Origin: Rhodospirillales bacterium | GTDB lineage: Bacteria; Pseudomonadota; Alphaproteobacteria; Rhodospirillales; Magnetospirillaceae | NCBI GenBank assembly: GCA_019455065.1 | Contig: JACFNC010000025.1 | Location: forward strand, 2,536-34,798 | Reading direction: 5' to 3' | Length of the DNA: 32,263 nucleotides | Position numbers and translations under genes: made by a program | In this document: piece after piece, positions 26,125-32,263 of the stretch | Layout: each line of letters begins with the position of its first letter | Numbering within the stretch: position 1 is the stretch's first letter | Notes under the pieces: generated by a model | Databases searched by the model: none | The model's input: only the letters and a program-made list of their open reading frames with translations | Told to the model about the DNA's origin: nothing

Positions 26125-26155
26125 CTGGATTGCTTCGCCTGCGGCTCGCAATGAC
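26125..26155. repeat. Lone 3' arm of long palindromic repeat
   Basis: CTGGATTGCTTCGCCTGCGG...TCGCAATGAC, followed by the same tail (GGAACAAGCAATGACAGAAC) that follows complete palindromes at 22243 and 22375. Its 5' partner appears to be 22536-22572, on the other side of the methyltransferase gene. Confidence 0.82.
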
Positions 26156-26195
26156 GGAACAAGCAATGACAGAACAATAGGAAACAATAGGTCCC

Positions 26196-26276
26196 GTCAT
26201 TGCGAGGAGGCTTAGCCGACGAAGCAATCCAGCCCGTCCGCCGCCGTGGATTGCTTCGCCTGCGGCTCGCAATGAC
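26196..26276. repeat. Long palindromic repeat, full copy
   Basis: GTCATTGCGAGGAGGCTTAG...GCAATCCAG and TGGATTGCTTCGCCTGCGGC...AATGAC, followed by the GGAACAAGCGATGACAG tail. Confidence 0.85.
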
Positions 26277-26302
26277 GGAACAAGCGATGACAGGAAACGA
26301 AT

Positions 26303-26337
26303 GTCATTGCAAGGAGCGGAGCGACGAAGCAATCCAG
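26303..26337. repeat. Lone 5' arm of long palindromic repeat
   Basis: GTCATTGCAAGGAGCGGAGC...GAAGCAATCCAG, 25 bases from the monophosphatase stop codon. Confidence 0.78.
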
Positions 26338-26361
26338 CCAACGGCCGGCCCGCCGCGCCCC

Positions 26362-27156
26362 TCAGGCGGCGGCGCCGCGCAGCAGGGTGCCGAGTTGCAG
26401 GTGCAGATGGTCGTTGGCGGCCAGGATGTCGCCCGAGTGCAGCATGCCGTGGCCGCCGCCGATCTCGCTGACGTAGCCGCCCGCCTCGCGCACCATCAGG
26501 ATGCCGGCGGCCACGTCCCACGGCTGCAGCGCCGTTTCCCAGAAGCCGTCGCAGCGCCCCGCCGCGACATAGGCGAGGTCGAGCGCCGCCGAGCCGAAGC
26601 GGCGCACTCCCGCCGTCGCCGCCATCACCGCGGCGAGCTGGCGCAGGAACGCCGGGTGGTCGCCGCGGCCGCGGTGGGGAATGCCGGTGGCGAGCACCGC
26701 GTCCTCCAGCCTGCGCCGCGCCGAGACGCGCAGGCGGCGCTCGTTGACGAAGGCGCCGGCGCCCTTCTCGGCGTGGTACATCTCGTCGGTCAGCGGCTGA
26801 TAGATCACCCCGGCGACGATCTCGCCGTCGCGCTCGAGCGCGATCGAGATGGCGAAATGGGGGATGCCGTGCAGGAAGTTGGTGGTGCCGTCCAGCGGGT
26901 CGATCAGCCAGCGGTGGCTGCGGTCCTTGCCGGCGATCTCGCCCGCCTCCTCCAGCACCAGGCCGAAGTCGGGGCGCGCCTTGGTCAGTTCGGCGCGCAG
27001 AATCTTCTCGGCCTTGAGGTCGGCGGAGGAGACGAAGTCGCTGGTGCCCTTCAGCGACACCTGCAACTGCTCGACCTCGCCGAAGTCGCGCACCAGGCCG
27101 CGCGCCGCCTTGCGGGCGGCGCCCATCATCACGTTGAGAATCGCCGAGCGGATCAC
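26362..27156 (-). CDS. Inositol monophosphatase family protein
   Basis: 264 aa, usual length for SuhB/IMPase. Metal- and substrate-binding motifs are present: LVLEEAGE (the conserved Glu pair), WLIDPLDGTTNFLHG (the DPxDGTxN signature) and QPWDVAAG near the C-terminus. The enzyme hydrolyses inositol-1-phosphate or related sugar phosphates with magnesium; SuhB members also affect rRNA transcription. The start is GTG at 27156 with AGGGA upstream. It lies downstream of efp on the same strand, separated by a palindromic repeat, so co-transcription is possible but not certain. Confidence 0.92.
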   Translation of the reverse strand: MIRSAILNVMMGAARKAARGLVRDFGEVEQLQVSLKGTSDFVSSADLKAEKILRAELTKARPDFGLVLEEAGEIAGKDRSHRWLIDPLDGTTNFLHGIPHFAISIALERDGEIVAGVIYQPLTDEMYHAEKGAGAFVNERRLRVSARRRLEDAVLATGIPHRGRGDHPAFLRQLAAVMAATAGVRRFGSAALDLAYVAAGRCDGFWETALQPWDVAAGILMVREAGGYVSEIGGGHGMLHSGDILAANDHLHLQLGTLLRGAAA

Positions 27157-27187
27157 GTTGCGGTCCCTGTGGATTTGTCTCTGATGC

Positions 27188-27254
27188 GTCGCCCCCGCGC
27201 AGGCGGGGGCCCATAAACGGGGGCCGACGATGGATTCCCGCTTGCGCGGGAATG
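27188..27254. repeat. Intergenic inverted repeat (GGATTCCCGC...GGAATGAC type)
   Basis: GTCGCCCCCGCGCAGGCGGG with GGCCCA, then GGATTCCCGCTTGCGCGGGA ending in ATGAC. It is the same family as 16082-16149 and sits between efp and the monophosphatase gene. Confidence 0.72.
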
Positions 27255-27316
27255 ACGCCGACCGGCCGGGCGCGCCTGCGGTGGGCTCATGAGCGTCGTC
27301 ACTCCTTCGGTTCGGC

Positions 27317-27883
27317 TCAGTCCTTCGCGCGTTCGACGTAGGTGCAGTCCGAGGTGTTGACCACGATGCGGGTGCCGGTCTCGACGAAGGGCGGGATCAT
27401 CACGCGCAGGCCGTTCTCCAGCTTGCCCGGCTTGTACGACGAGGCGGCGGTCTGGCCCTTCACCACCGGGTCGGCCTCGACGATCTCCATCACCACCGTG
27501 GCCGGCAGGTTGACCGACACCGGCGAGCCCTCGACCAGGTCGACGGTGACCGCCATGCCCTCCTGCAGGAACGCCGCCGGCTCGCCGACCACGTCGCGGG
27601 TGATGGTGAACTGCTCGAAGGTCTCGCCGTCCATGAAGGTCAGGCTGTCGGCGTCGCCGAACAGATAGGTGCATTCGCGCTCCTCGGCGGTCAGCTTCTC
27701 GACCGTGTCCTGGGTGCGCCAGCGCTCGTTGGTCTTGGTGCCGGTGCGGATGTCGCGCATCTCGACCTGGATGAAGGCGCCGCCCTTGCCCGGCTGGATC
27801 AGCTGGATCTTGAGCACGCCCCACTGCTTGCCGTTGTGCTCGATGATGTTGCCGGGACGAATCGTGTTGGCCTGAATCTTCAT
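27317..27883 (-). CDS. efp: Translation elongation factor P
   Basis: 188 aa, three beta-barrel domains. The domain I loop QPGKGGAF presents K33, the position that is beta-lysylated in EpmA/EpmB organisms; the C-terminus has the signature segment GTRIVVNTSDCTYVERAKD. EF-P binds between the P and E sites and rescues ribosomes stalled on consecutive prolines. Both modification enzymes (EpmB at 29935-30978, EpmA at 31089-32141) are nearby, so K33 is predicted to be modified. The ATG at 27883 has only a modest ribosome site (AGGG). The monophosphatase gene follows on the same strand. Confidence 0.96.
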   Translation of the reverse strand: MKIQANTIRPGNIIEHNGKQWGVLKIQLIQPGKGGAFIQVEMRDIRTGTKTNERWRTQDTVEKLTAEERECTYLFGDADSLTFMDGETFEQFTITRDVVGEPAAFLQEGMAVTVDLVEGSPVSVNLPATVVMEIVEADPVVKGQTAASSYKPGKLENGLRVMIPPFVETGTRIVVNTSDCTYVERAKD

Positions 27884-28104
27884 GGGGGCGAACCCTGCTG
27901 TCGTGTCTCACGGGAAATTGGCGCGGAACCTAACAGCTTGTCCGGTTCGAGGCAACCCAAGCCGCAAGGGGGCCCGGGGTTCGCCGCCCCGCCTGCCCGA
28001 GTAGTGCGAGCGCCACCCTTATCCCCTACCCGTCATTGCAATTCCGCCCGCCCTCGGCTATGTGGAGGCCGAAGCCCCACAGCCCGGAGAAGGGAGCGGT
28101 CGAG

Positions 28105-29037
28105 ATGAAATTCAGTCAGCGCGTCAAGGACATCCTGTCCGCCTATGAGAGCGACAACCCCGGCACCAAGGCCAACCTCGCCCGCATCCTGATGCAGGGC
28201 AAACTCGCCGGCACCGGCAAGCTGGTCATCCTGCCCGTCGACCAGGGCTTCGAGCACGGCCCGGCGCGCAGCTTCGCCCCCAACCCGCCGGCCTACGACC
28301 CGCACTACCACTTCCAGCTGGCGATCGACGCCGGGTTGAGCGCCTACGCCGCGCCCTTGGGCATGATCGAGGCCGGGGCCGACACCTACGCCGGCGCCCT
28401 GCCGCTGATTCTCAAGGTCAACTCGGCGAACTCGCTGGCCCGCAACAAGGAGGGCGCCACCCAGGCCATCACCGCCTCGGTGCAGGACGCGCTGCGCCTC
28501 GGCTGCGCCGCCATCGGCTTCACCATCTATCCCGGCTCGGACAACGCCTTCACCATGATGGAGGACCTGCGCGAGATGGCCGCCGAGGCCAAGGCGCACG
28601 GGCTCGCCGTGGTGGTGTGGAGCTATCCGCGCGGCGGCAACCTGTCGACCAAGGGCGAGACCGCCATGGACATCTGCGCCTACGCCGCGCACATGGCCTG
28701 CCTGCTCGGCGCCCACATCGTCAAGGTCAAGCTGCCGACGGGCGAGCTGGAGCAGCCGGAGGCGCGGAAGGTCTACGAGAAGCAGGGCATCGACATCGGC
28801 TCCTTGAGCGCGCGCGTGCGCCACGTCGTGCAGGCCTGCTTCAACGGCCGGCGCATCGTGGTGTTCTCGGGCGGCGCGGCGAAGGACGACCTGAACGCCG
28901 TCTACGACGAGGTGCGCGCCATCCGCGACGGCGGCGGCAACGGCTCGATCATCGGCCGCAACACTTTCCAGCGCCCGCGCGAGACGGCGCTGGAGATGCT
29001 GGGCACCATCGTCTCCATCCTCAAGGGCGAGGCGTAG
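28105..29037 (+). CDS. Class I fructose-bisphosphate aldolase (DhnA/FbaB type)
   Basis: 310 aa. LVILPVDQGFEHGPARSF is the characteristic N-terminal block of DhnA-type aldolases; the Schiff-base lysine probably lies in AHIVKVKLPT. The phosphate-binding end has VVFSGGAAK, with GNGSIIGRNTFQRP further on. The enzyme cleaves or forms fructose-1,6-bisphosphate in glycolysis or gluconeogenesis without a metal. The start at 28105 has GGGAG upstream; an in-frame ATG-less extension from 28036 adds unlikely residues. It is divergent from efp, with about 220 bases between the starts. Confidence 0.9.
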   Translation: MKFSQRVKDILSAYESDNPGTKANLARILMQGKLAGTGKLVILPVDQGFEHGPARSFAPNPPAYDPHYHFQLAIDAGLSAYAAPLGMIEAGADTYAGALPLILKVNSANSLARNKEGATQAITASVQDALRLGCAAIGFTIYPGSDNAFTMMEDLREMAAEAKAHGLAVVVWSYPRGGNLSTKGETAMDICAYAAHMACLLGAHIVKVKLPTGELEQPEARKVYEKQGIDIGSLSARVRHVVQACFNGRRIVVFSGGAAKDDLNAVYDEVRAIRDGGGNGSIIGRNTFQRPRETALEMLGTIVSILKGEA

Positions 29038-29048
29038 GACGCTGCGTT

Positions 29049-29172
29049 GCTTCCCCTCTCCCGCCTGCGGGAGAGGGAGGGGCCCGCGTAGCGGGAGGGT
29101 GAGGGAGCGCGGCATCGCCGCCCTGGCGCGAGGCACCTCACCCCGACCCTCCCCCGCAGGCGGGAGAGGGAG
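29049..29172. repeat. Inverted CTCCCGCC-rich repeat pair
   Basis: CCCCTCTCCCGCCTGCGGGA at the left and CCCCGCAGGCGGGAGAGGGA at the right form inverted arms around a variable middle with GTAGCGGGAGGGTGAGGG. This type of repeat is common in proteobacterial intergenic DNA. It separates the aldolase gene from thiE. Confidence 0.75.
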
Positions 29173-29214
29173 AACCCCTTGCCGCCGCCCGGCAAAGCGG
29201 GCACCTTGTCGGCC

Positions 29215-29850
29215 ATGACCGCGCCCGCCTGCCGCCTCTATCTCATCACCCCACCGGCGCTGCCCGACCTGCGGGGCTTCGCCGCCACCCTGGCCGGGGC
29301 GCTCGACGCCGGCGACGTCGCCAGCCTGCAACTGCGCCTCAAGGACGCCCCCGACGACGAGGTGCGCCGCGCCATCGAGGCCCTGCGGCCGGCGGCGCAG
29401 GAGCGCGGCGTCGCCTTCATCCTCAACGACCGCCCCGACCTCGCCGCCGAGACCGGGTGCGACGGCGTGCATGTCGGCCAGGACGACACCCCCTACGCCC
29501 AGGCCCGGCGCCTCGTCGGGCCGGAGGCGATCGTCGGGGTGACCTGCCACGACTCCCGCCATCTCGCCATGGAGGCGGCCGAGGCGGGGGCCGACTACGT
29601 GGCCTTCGGCGCCTTCTACCCCACCGGCACCAAGACCCCGAAAAGCCGCGCCGCGCCCGACCTCCTGGAATGGTGGGCGGAGCTGATGGAGGTGCCCTGC
29701 GTCGCCATCGGCGGCATCACGGTGGCCAACTGCCGCCCCCTGGTCGCGGCCGGCGCCGACTTCCTGGCGGTGTCGGCGGGGGTGTGGACGCACCCGGACG
29801 GCGCCGCGGCGGCGGTGCGCGAGTTCAACCGGATCATGGCCGAGGTTTGA
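29215..29850 (+). CDS. thiE: Thiamine-phosphate synthase
   Basis: 211 aa TIM-barrel enzyme that joins the thiazole phosphate and hydroxymethylpyrimidine pyrophosphate to give thiamine phosphate. Motifs in order: SLQLRLKD (the pyrophosphate-binding QxRxK region), [20 protein letters not shown] then GQDD (the conserved NDRxDLA...GVHLGQ), [18 protein letters not shown] and IGGIT near the end for phosphate binding. The start at 29215 ([12 protein letters not shown]) is chosen because the upstream in-frame region (from 29179) is repeat DNA. No TPP riboswitch is visible upstream and no other thi gene adjoins. Confidence 0.92.
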   Translation: MTAPACRLYLITPPALPDLRGFAATLAGALDAGDVASLQLRLKDAPDDEVRRAIEALRPAAQERGVAFILNDRPDLAAETGCDGVHVGQDDTPYAQARRLVGPEAIVGVTCHDSRHLAMEAAEAGADYVAFGAFYPTGTKTPKSRAAPDLLEWWAELMEVPCVAIGGITVANCRPLVAAGADFLAVSAGVWTHPDGAAAAVREFNRIMAEV

Positions 29851-29885
29851 GGGCGGCCACGCCGCGGGGCCGCCCCATCGGGACC

Positions 29886-29915
29886 GTCATGCGCGGGCTC
29901 GACCCGCGCATCCAC
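29886..29915. repeat. Short palindrome (GTCATGCGCGGGCTCGACCC type)
   Basis: GCGCGGG/CCCGCGC arms around CTCGA followed by ATCCAC, between convergent thiE and epmB. Confidence 0.7.
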
Positions 29916-29934
29916 GCCGCGGCCGCCCGCCCCC

Positions 29935-30978
29935 TCAGCGCGGCGGGTAGGGGTGGCGGCGGCCGTGGGCGTCCTCGACCGTGCCCGCCGCCTCGTCCCA
30001 GTGGCAGGGGCCGACCGGCACCTTGCCGTGGCCGCCGGGAATGTCGAGCACGTAGGCCGGCTGGCACAGCCCCGAGGCGCGGGCGCGCAGGCTGCGCGCC
30101 AGTTCCCGGCCGGCCGCCAGCTCGGTGCGGAAATGGCCGGTGCCCGGCGCCAGGTCGGGGTGGTGCAGGTAGTAGGGCTTGACGCGGCTGGCGACCAGGG
30201 CGCGCATCAGCGCCTCCAGGGTGTCGGCATCGTCGTTGACGCCCTTCAGCAGCACCGTCTGCGCCAGCATGGGAATGCCGGCGGCGGTGATCCGCCGGCA
30301 GGCGGCGCGCGCCGCCTCGGTCAGCTCGCGGGCGTGGTTGCAGTGCAGCGCCACATACACCGCCTTGGCGGCGTCGAGCGCCTCGACCAGGGCCGGCGTG
30401 ACGCGGCGCGGATCGGTCACCGGCACCCGGCTGTGCACGCGGATCACCGCGACGTGGGGAATGGCGTCGAGCGCCGCGACGATGGCGGCGAGGCGGGCGG
30501 GCGGCAGCATCAGGGGGTCGCCGCCGGTCAGGATCACTTCCCAGATTTCCGGCCGGTCGCGGACGTAGTCCAGTGCCGCCGCCAGCCCGGCCTCGTCCAG
30601 ATGCGCGTCCGTTCCCCCCACCACCTCGCGGCGGAAGCAGAAGCGGCAGTACACCGGGCAGGCCAGCAGCGGCATCAGCAGCACGCGGTCGGGATAGCGG
30701 TGCACGACGCCCCGGACCGGCGAATGGGCGCCGTCGCCGATGGGGTCGGCCAGCTCGCCGGCCGCCGTCGCCAGCTCGGCCGCCGCGGGCACGAACTGGC
30801 GCGCCACCGGGTCGTCCTGGGCGGCGGGGCCGATCAGCTCCAGCAGCTCGGGCGTGATCGCCACGGCGTAGCGCGCCGCCACCCGGTCGATGGCCGCCCG
30901 GTCGGCAGGCGCCAGCACCCCGGCCGCGGCGAGGTCGGCGGCGGAGCGGGCGGTGCGCCTGCGGGTGGAGTCGCTCAT
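29935..30978 (-). CDS. epmB: EF-P lysine 2,3-aminomutase EpmB
   Basis: 347 aa, close to E. coli EpmB. Radical-SAM cluster motif CPVYCRFC (C107, C111, C114), followed by FRRE. ILTGGDPLML and IRVHSRVPVTDPRRVTP are typical of lysine 2,3-aminomutases, and K319 in DIPGGHGKVPV is the PLP-binding lysine. The protein converts (S)-alpha-lysine to (R)-beta-lysine, the donor used by EpmA on EF-P. It lacks the long C-terminal extension of catabolic aminomutases. The start at 30978 (MSDSTRRRTARS) has GAGGGCGGG upstream. It is divergent from epmA with 110 bases between the starts. Confidence 0.93.
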   Translation of the reverse strand: MSDSTRRRTARSAADLAAAGVLAPADRAAIDRVAARYAVAITPELLELIGPAAQDDPVARQFVPAAAELATAAGELADPIGDGAHSPVRGVVHRYPDRVLLMPLLACPVYCRFCFRREVVGGTDAHLDEAGLAAALDYVRDRPEIWEVILTGGDPLMLPPARLAAIVAALDAIPHVAVIRVHSRVPVTDPRRVTPALVEALDAAKAVYVALHCNHARELTEAARAACRRITAAGIPMLAQTVLLKGVNDDADTLEALMRALVASRVKPYYLHHPDLAPGTGHFRTELAAGRELARSLRARASGLCQPAYVLDIPGGHGKVPVGPCHWDEAAGTVEDAHGRRHPYPPR

Positions 30979-31088
30979 CCCGCCCTCATAGCCCATCGCG
31001 CCCGTGCGAGAAAGCGCGAATCGGGCCGCCGCTTGCCGTGCCGGCCGGCGCCGACTACCTTGCCCCCGTGACGACGGAGGGGCGGACG

Positions 31089-32141
31089 ATGGCGGACGGC
31101 GGGCGGTGGTGGCGGCCGGAGGCGGTGGCGGCAAGGCTGCCGGCGCTGCGCAAGCGCGCCGCGATTCTCGCCGCCACCCGCCGCTTCTTCGCCGAGCGCG
31201 GCTTCGACGAGGTCGAGACCCCGGCCTTGCAGGTCTCGCCCGGGCTGGAGCCGCATCTGCGGGCCTTCGCCACCGCGCTGCACGAGCCGTTCGGCGGGGC
31301 GGCGCGGCGGCTCTATCTGCACACCTCGCCGGAATTCGCGATGAAGAAGCTGCTGGCCGGCGGGCTGGAGCGCATCTTCCAGATCGCGCGCGTGTTCCGC
31401 GACGGCGAGCGCTCGCCCACCCATCATCCCGAGTTCACCATGCTCGAATGGTACCGCGCCGGCGCCGCCTACACCGACCTCATGGACGACTGCGAGGCCC
31501 TGCTGCGGGCCGCCGCCGAGGCCGCCGGGGCGAAAGCGTTCTCCTGGCGCGGGGCGAGCGCCGACCCCTTCGCCCCCTGGCGCCGCCTCACCGTCGCCGA
31601 GGCCTTCGCCGAGCACGCCGGCGTCGACCTGCTTTCCGCCATCGACGACCCGCTCGCCCCCGACCCGGCGCCGCTCGCCGCCGCGGCCCGCCGCCTCGGG
31701 CTGGTTCCGGGCGAAAACGACCGCTGGGACGACGTGTTCTTCCGCATCTTCCTCGAATTCATCGAGCCGAATCTGGGGCGGGGGGCGCCGGTCATCCTCT
31801 ACGACTATCCCGTCTGCATGGCGGCGCTGTCGCGCCCCAAGCCGTCCGACCCCCGCCTCGCCGAGCGTTTCGAGCTGTACGTCTGCGGCCTGGAGCTGGC
31901 CAACGCCTTCGGCGAGCTGACCGACCCCGCCGAGCAGCGCCGCCGCTTCGCCGCCGACATGGCGCTGAAGGAGCGCCTCTACGGCGAGCGCTACCCCGTC
32001 GATCCCGACTTCCTCGCCGCCCTCGACGCCGGCCTGCCCGCATCGGCCGGCATCGCGCTCGGCCTCGACCGCCTGGTCATGCTCGCCGTCGGCGCCGCCG
32101 ACATCGCCGCGGTGCTGTGGGCCGAGGTTGACCATCTTTGA
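31089..32141 (+). CDS. epmA: EF-P lysine lysyltransferase EpmA (PoxA/GenX)
   Basis: 350 aa, resembling the catalytic core of class II lysyl-tRNA synthetase without the anticodon-binding domain. Motif 1 region FFAERGFDEVETPALQVSPG; motif 2 IARVFRDGE followed by HHPEFTMLEWYRA; motif 3 GIALGLDRLVMLAVG. It activates (R)-beta-lysine and attaches it to EF-P K33. The start at 31089 has GGAGGGG 7-13 bases upstream; a GTG at 31038 would add 17 residues and is less likely. Divergent from epmB; a shared promoter region of about 110 bases would allow joint control. Confidence 0.93.
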   Translation: MADGGRWWRPEAVAARLPALRKRAAILAATRRFFAERGFDEVETPALQVSPGLEPHLRAFATALHEPFGGAARRLYLHTSPEFAMKKLLAGGLERIFQIARVFRDGERSPTHHPEFTMLEWYRAGAAYTDLMDDCEALLRAAAEAAGAKAFSWRGASADPFAPWRRLTVAEAFAEHAGVDLLSAIDDPLAPDPAPLAAAARRLGLVPGENDRWDDVFFRIFLEFIEPNLGRGAPVILYDYPVCMAALSRPKPSDPRLAERFELYVCGLELANAFGELTDPAEQRRRFAADMALKERLYGERYPVDPDFLAALDAGLPASAGIALGLDRLVMLAVGAADIAAVLWAEVDHL

Positions 32142-32143
32142 CC

Positions 32144-32212
32144 GTCATGCGCGGACTTGATCCGCGCATCCACATCTCCGCCGTGTTCCGTGGATGGCCG
32201 GGTCGAGCCCAC
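32144..32212. repeat. Short palindrome after epmA with an inverted second copy
   Basis: GTCATGCGCGGACTTGATCC with GCGCATCCAC (32144-32172), then a partly inverted copy beginning GTGGATGGCCGGGTCGAGCC (32190-32212). It may terminate epmA. The last 50 bases of the window (TTTAAATTTCTGG...) show no gene. Confidence 0.65.
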
Positions 32213-32263
32213 GGCTGTCCGGTTTAAATTTCTGGACTGAGTGCACGGTGTTGATTCTACTCG

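Larger units (their letters stand above)
26051..26361. other. Repeat-filled intergenic region
   Basis: 310 bases without a gene: the presumed promoter of the restriction-modification gene (26051-26120), a lone 3' arm with tail, one full palindrome with tail, and a lone 5' arm next to the monophosphatase stop. Confidence 0.7.

Noticed and set aside
27884-28104. Possible tRNA (GGTTCGAGGC resembles a T-loop)
   Set aside because: No matching acceptor, D or anticodon stems can be built around it; it is the divergent promoter region of efp and the aldolase gene.
29038-29214. TPP riboswitch upstream of thiE
   Set aside because: The gap consists of an inverted CTCCCGCC-rich repeat; none of the conserved TPP aptamer segments could be found.

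Overview
The window looks like a high-GC alphaproteobacterial chromosome, most likely from the Rhodospirillales (Magnetospirillum/Phaeospirillum-like). This rests on alphaproteobacterial marker genes (TrcR/DUF1013, DUF1192, a DUF1465/RcdA-like protein, a zinc-free L31), a ROSE-type RNA thermometer before an Hsp20 gene, and several families of intergenic palindromes. All assignments come from reading translations and motifs; no database search was run.

Layout. (1) 1-4260: an octaheme hydroxylamine-oxidoreductase-like cytochrome c, followed by a partial exported-protein gene that carries a 13-base C tract. Both run on the minus strand and diverge from a MocR-type regulator with candidate direct-repeat operators between them. 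A small YdcH-like protein and a strong hairpin follow. (2) 4421-6322: propionyl-CoA synthetase PrpE. (3) About 6550-11600: an AT-richer accessory island. It holds two membrane-anchored helical proteins, a decayed Toprim gene, a small membrane protein, an IS1595-family transposase, a small HNH nuclease, and a four-gene minus-strand operon with overlapping start and stop codons (DUF6978-like, DUF1828/1829, 46 aa and 90 aa). (4) 11758-18768: housekeeping and regulatory genes: a small membrane protein, TrcR, a quinone oxidoreductase, DUF1192, 3-hydroxybutyrate dehydrogenase, Hsp20 with its thermometer, an RcdA-like protein, a membrane-bound class III adenylate cyclase, L31 and CyaY. (5) 18980-21355: a MotA/MotB-like proton-channel pair. 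(6) 21490-26340: an array of long palindromic repeats with a GIY-YIG protein and a 1152-aa type IIL-like restriction-modification enzyme embedded in it. (7) 26362-32141: inositol monophosphatase, EF-P, class I aldolase, ThiE, EpmB and EpmA.

How the genes connect. EF-P, EpmB and EpmA form a complete beta-lysylation route for the EF-P lysine, within 5 kb. PrpE and 3-hydroxybutyrate dehydrogenase fit an organism that handles propionate and polyhydroxyalkanoate-type carbon. The hao-like gene points to periplasmic nitrogen-oxide or hydroxylamine redox chemistry. TrcR and RcdA belong to alphaproteobacterial cell-cycle control.

The least explained parts are the overlapping four-gene operon (9219-10879), the IS1595/HNH unit beside it, and the way split palindrome arms bracket the restriction-modification gene and probably the GIY-YIG gene.
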